DNA from: Bacteroidales bacterium
GTDB lineage: Bacteria > Bacteroidota > Bacteroidia > Bacteroidales > F082
Direction of reading: 5' to 3'
Assembly: GCA_017538795.1 (NCBI GenBank)
Contig: JAFYIE010000011.1
Location: forward strand, 1-64,000
DNA: 64,000 nt
Shown here: positions 60,188 to 64,000 of the stretch, piece by piece
How the letters are laid out: every line of letters starts with the position of its first letter
How positions within the stretch are numbered: the stretch's first letter is position 1
The notes under the pieces: model-generated
The model's input: the letters and a program-made list of their open reading frames with translations, nothing else
Database searches by the model: none
Told to the model about the DNA's origin: nothing
Program-made: the position numbers and the translations under genes

Positions 60188-61564
60188 ATGACGGAAAAGG
60201 GTGCGATATTTAGTCAGAATGTGAAGCAAGTCGCTTTTAATAAGGAGCATCACGACAGGATGATGGCTCGTTACGACTTCTTTATGTGTGTGGCTAAAGA
60301 TTGCGCCAATAATTACGCTAACATAGAGCTTGAGAAAAGTCGAGCTTTTAACATAAGAAACAAGGTTTTTAAATATTACGACAAGCTTTTAGTTGACTTT
60401 GAGACTAATGTCATAAAAAATGGTGGAACTGTACGCTGGGCACTTGATGCGGATGAAGCAAAATATATGGTTTATACCATTTTAAATGATGAAAAAGCCA
60501 AAAATGTTGTAAAAACAAAGAGTATTTTATCTGAAGAAATAGAGTTGATACCGTTTCTTGAGATGAAAAAAATTAATGTCACCGAAACCGATACCGGTGA
60601 TTTTATATGCTATCAGTACAACGAGTTACCGTCCGATCCAAATCATTCAGCGGCGCATAAGTCAAGAAGCGAGATAGCCGAAATATACTCCGAAAAATTT
60701 GGCGTTAAAGAAAATTTAAACGCTAAACAGCTTATGACGGTGACTCGTAAGGTGTTGAATGACAAATATTCAAATGCCGACGCTGCCATCACCGGCGCTG
60801 ATTTTATTGTGGCTGATACAGGAGATATAATTTTTTCGGAAAATGAAGGAAATGTCCTAAAATCTATAGCTAATACCGATATTCATATTGTTTTGGTTGG
60901 TATCGACAAACTTATTCCTTCCATTGACGATATAAGTGTTCTGCTTCCGCTTTCGTCGATGTATGAGGTGACTAAAAATAAATCAAAGTCGATTTACACC
61001 ATTTTAAACAAGCCGGCTAAGGACGAGTTTAGAAATCAGAAGTTGTACGTTATTTTAGTCGACAACAACCGTTCAAAAATGCTCGAAAAGGAGCAGCAGC
61101 GCCGTATAATCACATGTATCGAATGCGGTGCGTGCCATAGCATTTGCCCGATTTTCAACACAATAGGCGGACATGTTTACGAGAATGCGTTTCCGGGTCC
61201 GGTAGGCGCCATAAAATCGATAGTCGACGGTTATGAAGAAGCCGCTCATCTTGCCACACTATGCATGTCGTGTCATCAGTGCGAGGAATACTGCCCGATG
61301 AAAATAAAAATCAGCGATTTGATTTTCAGAAACAAGGTGGAGATAGCTAAAAATGATGGCTCGCTGCTTGGTGAGAAACGTCTTTTCAATTTTATTTTAA
61401 AACGTGTCGGTAACCGTAAAGATATGGATAAAACCAAGGAGTTTATCAACAGGTTTGAGTTGAAGCAGCTGATAAAGAAGACTTGGGGAGCACGTCGTGA
61501 AATTCCTAAATTTGCTGAAAAATCGTTTTCAGAAATATGGCGAGATATTAATGAAATTGAATGA
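60188..61564 (+). CDS. lutB: LutB-like iron-sulfur protein (lactate utilisation family)
   Basis: The protein has 458 residues. The N-terminal DUF162/LUD domain (about 60-290) precedes a 2x[4Fe-4S] ferredoxin domain with CIECGACHSICP near 311-322 and CMSCHQCEEYCP near 358-369. It ends with a helical C-terminus. LutB works with LutA and LutC in L-lactate oxidation in Bacillus; neither partner is adjacent here, so lactate as substrate is inference. It is co-directional with rpiB. Its stop lies nine bases before hairpin repeat copy C. Confidence 0.86.
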   Translation: MTEKGAIFSQNVKQVAFNKEHHDRMMARYDFFMCVAKDCANNYANIELEKSRAFNIRNKVFKYYDKLLVDFETNVIKNGGTVRWALDADEAKYMVYTILNDEKAKNVVKTKSILSEEIELIPFLEMKKINVTETDTGDFICYQYNELPSDPNHSAAHKSRSEIAEIYSEKFGVKENLNAKQLMTVTRKVLNDKYSNADAAITGADFIVADTGDIIFSENEGNVLKSIANTDIHIVLVGIDKLIPSIDDISVLLPLSSMYEVTKNKSKSIYTILNKPAKDEFRNQKLYVILVDNNRSKMLEKEQQRRIITCIECGACHSICPIFNTIGGHVYENAFPGPVGAIKSIVDGYEEAAHLATLCMSCHQCEEYCPMKIKISDLIFRNKVEIAKNDGSLLGEKRLFNFILKRVGNRKDMDKTKEFINRFELKQLIKKTWGARREIPKFAEKSFSEIWRDINEIE

Positions 61565-61573
61565 TCATAGTCA

Positions 61574-61645
61574 TCATTAGTCATCATTTTTCGGCTGCCA
61601 CCTTCCTTCGGAAGCTGAAGGCCTTCAAAATTGATGACTAATGAC
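61574..61645. repeat. TAGTC hairpin repeat, copy C (72 bp)
   Basis: This is a perfect reverse complement, over all 72 bases, of the copy at 63559-63630. The internal arms TCATTAGTCATCA and TGATGACTAATGA pair, and the core CTTCCTTCGGAAG forms a small stem. It lies 15 bp past the stop of the M28 gene and just after lutB. Confidence 0.85.
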
Positions 61646-61660
61646 TATTAAAACCAAATA

Positions 61661-63421
61661 CTATTTTATAAATACTTTTTTATTTATTGTATTTCCGTTA
61701 CGCATAAAAAGTCGAATCATATAAATACCTGATTCTAAATCATTTACACGGATTTCTTCCATATTTTTCCATACGGATTTTTCAGTGTAAATCAAGCGGC
61801 CCATTAAATCATAAACATCATAACGAACAATTTCTTCATTTAAATCAGAAATTTCAGGAATATCCAAAACGCTATGCACTGTTATAGTTTCAGAAGGAGC
61901 ACTGCAACCGTCGCTATAAACTGCCATCACAAAATAATCAACATCGACATTCTCTGTTATTTCATCAATATACTCATACCCAGTAGTTTCCGCAACAACA
62001 ACATTGTCGCGATAAACATCATAACGAACTAATGATCCAGATGAACCTTCTGTCGGTTCAGTCCATGTCAAATTAACCAATGCATAATCATCCATAAATG
62101 GGTATTCAACAGCAAAATCATTAACCGGATTGCAAGAAACCGAACCACCAGGATTTGCAATTTCAGCCAAGCATCCGATATTCATTTGGCAGAATTGCTG
62201 AACCATAGCGAAACTGTTAACACTAGGACCTATCAGATCGTTTTGTGTATGAATGTAAGGACTATCGTGATCAACATCTTCAAATGGGAAGATTCCCATA
62301 TAACCATGATTGTTAAACGAAGTATGGTCGCTATCACCACCTGTTAAAATTTTATGCTCAATAGGCAATTCCGGGAAATAAACACTACCAACATTCATGT
62401 AATAATCACCGATTGGAGCCACTGAATTAGGATAGATGCAGTGAATATGAATCACATCGCCATAGAGATAACCGTTCATGTCGTTGTTGAAATATCCTAT
62501 AATATCCATGCCCTGCTGCTGGCAACGTGTAGCGTAAGCCTCGCTGCCGTAAAGACCCAATTCTTCGCAGCCAAAAGTGCAGTAAACAATTGAATACTCA
62601 AATTCATACTGTGACATAATTCTTGCAGTTTCAAGAACCGTTGCCACACCAGTAGCATTGTCATCAGCACCAGGACAAGTACCGCCACTGTATAATGCAT
62701 CGTATGAGAATGAATCGAAATGGCTTCCGCAAACCACATATACGTTTGGATAAACTGTACCACGCTGAATACCAATTACATTTGGAGCTGCTGCACCGCT
62801 TCCTGCCCATGAACTGACATTAAACGGCTGCTGTTCAACCTCAAGACCGAGAGCTGTCATTCGACTGGCAATCCAATCGGAAGCTGCATAAGCGTTGGTT
62901 GAATTCCACATACGGCTCTGATAATCCTGCAAATGCTGCACCGTAGCTTCAAGCGAATCCATGTTCACCTGGTTCATCATTTCACGGACAGTCGGGTTTT
63001 CAACTGTAACTACAGGAAAATCACGATGAGCGACAGTCATTTTTGCCTCTTTGTTGAAAATTGCCACAGCACCGTCGTTCTTATATGGCATGGCGGCGCC
63101 CTTCAACAGCACAAAATTGTCAGTTTGTAATAACGCTTCACCATCACCGAGATAGTTTTGCTGTTCAGTTTGCGGACAATAAACCAATGTATAAACGTCA
63201 TTGCCTGAAAACGCTTCAGAATCCAACACTTTCATACTTCCATCCACAACTTTCGCTGTCGCCAACACAAAATTGTCGTTGTAATAATGAATTTTCAAAT
63301 TTGAATTGTTAAACAGATTTTCTGTTTCTTGCTGATTATCAACGTTTATCATTACGAAACTTTGTGCAAATCCAAACATTGTAATCAATACTAATGTTAA
63401 TAAGGTGATAGTTTTTTTCAT
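61661..63421 (-). CDS. Secreted M28 family metallopeptidase with Fn3-like and T9SS domains
   Basis: The protein has 586 residues. The start at 63421 opens a signal peptide (about 1-20, ending FAQ). An N-terminal propeptide-like region (about 21-140) precedes the M28 domain with CGSHFDSF, PGADDNATG, FGCEELGL, NNDMNGY and GGDSDHTSF, a complete zinc site. A fibronectin-III-like domain follows (about 430-530), then a T9SS tail (YDLMGRLIYTEKSVWKNMEE, 'SGIYMIRLFM', ending KVFIK). It is paralogous to 57520 but longer. The gene with its promoter lies between two identical inverted 72-bp repeats. Confidence 0.92.
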   Translation of the reverse strand: MKKTITLLTLVLITMFGFAQSFVMINVDNQQETENLFNNSNLKIHYYNDNFVLATAKVVDGSMKVLDSEAFSGNDVYTLVYCPQTEQQNYLGDGEALLQTDNFVLLKGAAMPYKNDGAVAIFNKEAKMTVAHRDFPVVTVENPTVREMMNQVNMDSLEATVQHLQDYQSRMWNSTNAYAASDWIASRMTALGLEVEQQPFNVSSWAGSGAAAPNVIGIQRGTVYPNVYVVCGSHFDSFSYDALYSGGTCPGADDNATGVATVLETARIMSQYEFEYSIVYCTFGCEELGLYGSEAYATRCQQQGMDIIGYFNNDMNGYLYGDVIHIHCIYPNSVAPIGDYYMNVGSVYFPELPIEHKILTGGDSDHTSFNNHGYMGIFPFEDVDHDSPYIHTQNDLIGPSVNSFAMVQQFCQMNIGCLAEIANPGGSVSCNPVNDFAVEYPFMDDYALVNLTWTEPTEGSSGSLVRYDVYRDNVVVAETTGYEYIDEITENVDVDYFVMAVYSDGCSAPSETITVHSVLDIPEISDLNEEIVRYDVYDLMGRLIYTEKSVWKNMEEIRVNDLESGIYMIRLFMRNGNTINKKVFIK

Positions 63422-63442
63422 AGTATTAAATTTAAATTTTTG

Positions 63443-63450
63443 CAAAGATA
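63443..63450 (-). promoter_or_regulatory. -7 element TATCTTTG for the flanked M28 peptidase
   Basis: An exact minus-strand match, 21 bp upstream of the ATG at 63421 and inside the region bounded by the 72-bp repeats. Confidence 0.6.
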
Positions 63451-63471
63451 ATATTTTTTTCTTTTCACAGT

Positions 63472-63542
63472 GTCATTAATCGTCATTATCGAGCTGGCAC
63501 CTCGCTGCGCTCGCTGAGGCTCTCTAATTGACGATTAATAAC
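63472..63542. repeat. TAGTC hairpin repeat, copy D
   Basis: The arms GTCATTAATCGTCA and TGACGATTAATAAC pair imperfectly around a GC-rich core (CTCGCTGCGCTCGCTGAG). It is closest to copy B2 in the opposite orientation. It lies upstream of the M28 promoter. Confidence 0.7.
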
Positions 63543-63558
63543 ACGTACAATCAATAAA

Positions 63559-63630
63559 GTCATTAGTCATCAATTTTGAAGGCCTTCAGCTTCCGAAGGA
63601 AGGTGGCAGCCGAAAAATGATGACTAATGA
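63559..63630. repeat. TAGTC hairpin repeat, copy E (72 bp)
   Basis: Identical to copy C in inverted orientation, 1.9 kb away. It overlaps the last codons and the TAG stop of the pnuC fragment, so the element supplies the end of that gene. Confidence 0.85.
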
Positions 63631-64000
63631 TTTTGAATCATTTTCCGCCATTTGAAATATCCGAAAATGGCGATTATCACGTAAAGTGCGTAGAGGCTTG
63701 CTTTGAATGGAATTTCTTTATAAAAATAAAGTGCGCAGGTTACCACATCGACGGCAATCCAAATGAACCATTGCTCGAGGTATTTGTGAGCCAAAGCCCA
63801 TATTCCGACTATGCTTAACGCTGTTGTGAAGCTGTCGGCTATTGGCACGTTACTGTTGGTGAAAGTTATCAATAACCAATAAATTACTCCCCAAACGGCT
63901 AAAATAACTCCAATCCAAGGCAGTAATAATTTTCGAGGAAAATGTCGGATTTTGAGTTCTTTTTTTTCAGAAGAACCGTGAACCCAGCGCCAATAGCCGT
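63624..64000 (-). CDS. pnuC: Nicotinamide riboside transporter PnuC, C-terminal part
   Basis: The frame is open to the right edge of the window, so about 125 C-terminal codons are present and the start lies beyond 64000. The visible part has YWRWVHG near its beginning, the tryptophan-rich PnuC signature region, then 'PIADSFTTALSIVGIWALAHKYLEQWFIW' in pieces and further helices ending KWRKMIQNH. PnuC brings NMN or nicotinamide riboside across the inner membrane for NAD salvage. The last codons and stop lie inside hairpin repeat copy E. Confidence 0.88.
   Translation of the reverse strand, partial: GYWRWVHGSSEKKELKIRHFPRKLLLPWIGVILAVWGVIYWLLITFTNSNVPIADSFTTALSIVGIWALAHKYLEQWFIWIAVDVVTCALYFYKEIPFKASLYALYVIIAIFGYFKWRKMIQNH

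Noticed and set aside
60188..61564. Complete lactate-utilisation operon lutABC
   Set aside because: Only the LutB-like gene is present; the neighbours are rpiB and an M28 peptidase.
1..64000. tRNA or rRNA genes
   Set aside because: I saw no cloverleaf-like or rRNA-like stretch in the gaps. A covariance search could still find a small RNA that I missed by eye.

Overview
The window looks like chromosomal DNA of an uncultured-type member of the Bacteroidota, probably order Bacteroidales. Four things point that way. Promoter-like TAnnTTTG elements (TATCTTTG, TAATTTTG, TATTTTTG) stand before most transcription units. Seven secreted proteins end in a short type IX secretion (T9SS) sorting domain. 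Several families are largely confined to this phylum (DUF4270, DUF3098, DUF3109, IPExxxVDY-like). The single-chain glycyl-tRNA synthetase and the N-terminal-domain-only glycogen synthase are also typical. I saw no rRNA, tRNA, CRISPR array, transposase or integrase.

Layout. 1-5.4 kb: an unrecognised partial gene, a TPR/HTH lipoprotein regulator and two paralogous T9SS proteins. 5.5-9 kb: a Bro-N gene, metG and yraN. 9-11.8 kb: polA, with a decayed proofreading domain. 12-16.7 kb: the acpP-fabF-rnc-IPExxxVDY-sulfatase operon, meeting the glycogen synthase-DUF4270-PPIase-pheS operon tail to tail. 20.5-24.7 kb: DUF3109, a cluster of hairpin repeats, topA, and an ORF6N/PLD-like gene. 24.9-29.5 kb: a second TPR regulator with two T9SS proteins. 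29.7-33.7 kb: glnS, a deoxyhypusine-synthase-like protein, an ECF S component and DUF1893. 33.9-38 kb: cvpA-elbB and two secreted proteins of unknown role. 38.2-38.7 kb: a toxin-antitoxin locus with an interrupted toxin. 38.7-45.2 kb: ruvC, a flippase-like protein and a GT2 pair, then queA-glyS-degenerate arginase. 45.3-50.3 kb: a lone PTS IIC, small proteins, and ftsX-DUF3098-uppP-truB. 50.3-57.5 kb: an M64 peptidase, then a histidine kinase/response regulator followed by two secreted proteins. 57.5-64 kb: two M28 peptidases with T9SS domains around mntP, rpiB and lutB, then the end of pnuC.

How it fits together. Most genes are housekeeping (translation, replication, lipid and envelope synthesis). 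The accessory layer is surface-oriented. Three separate loci have the same order: a TPR-bearing membrane regulator, then two secreted proteins, all co-directional. In two of them the regulator carries its own HTH. In the third the TPR part is fused to a histidine kinase and the HTH sits on a partner response regulator. This repeated regulator-plus-cargo arrangement is the best candidate here for an undescribed system. The second unusual layer is a set of dispersed palindromic repeats, including two identical 72-bp inverted copies that enclose one M28 peptidase gene and its promoter.
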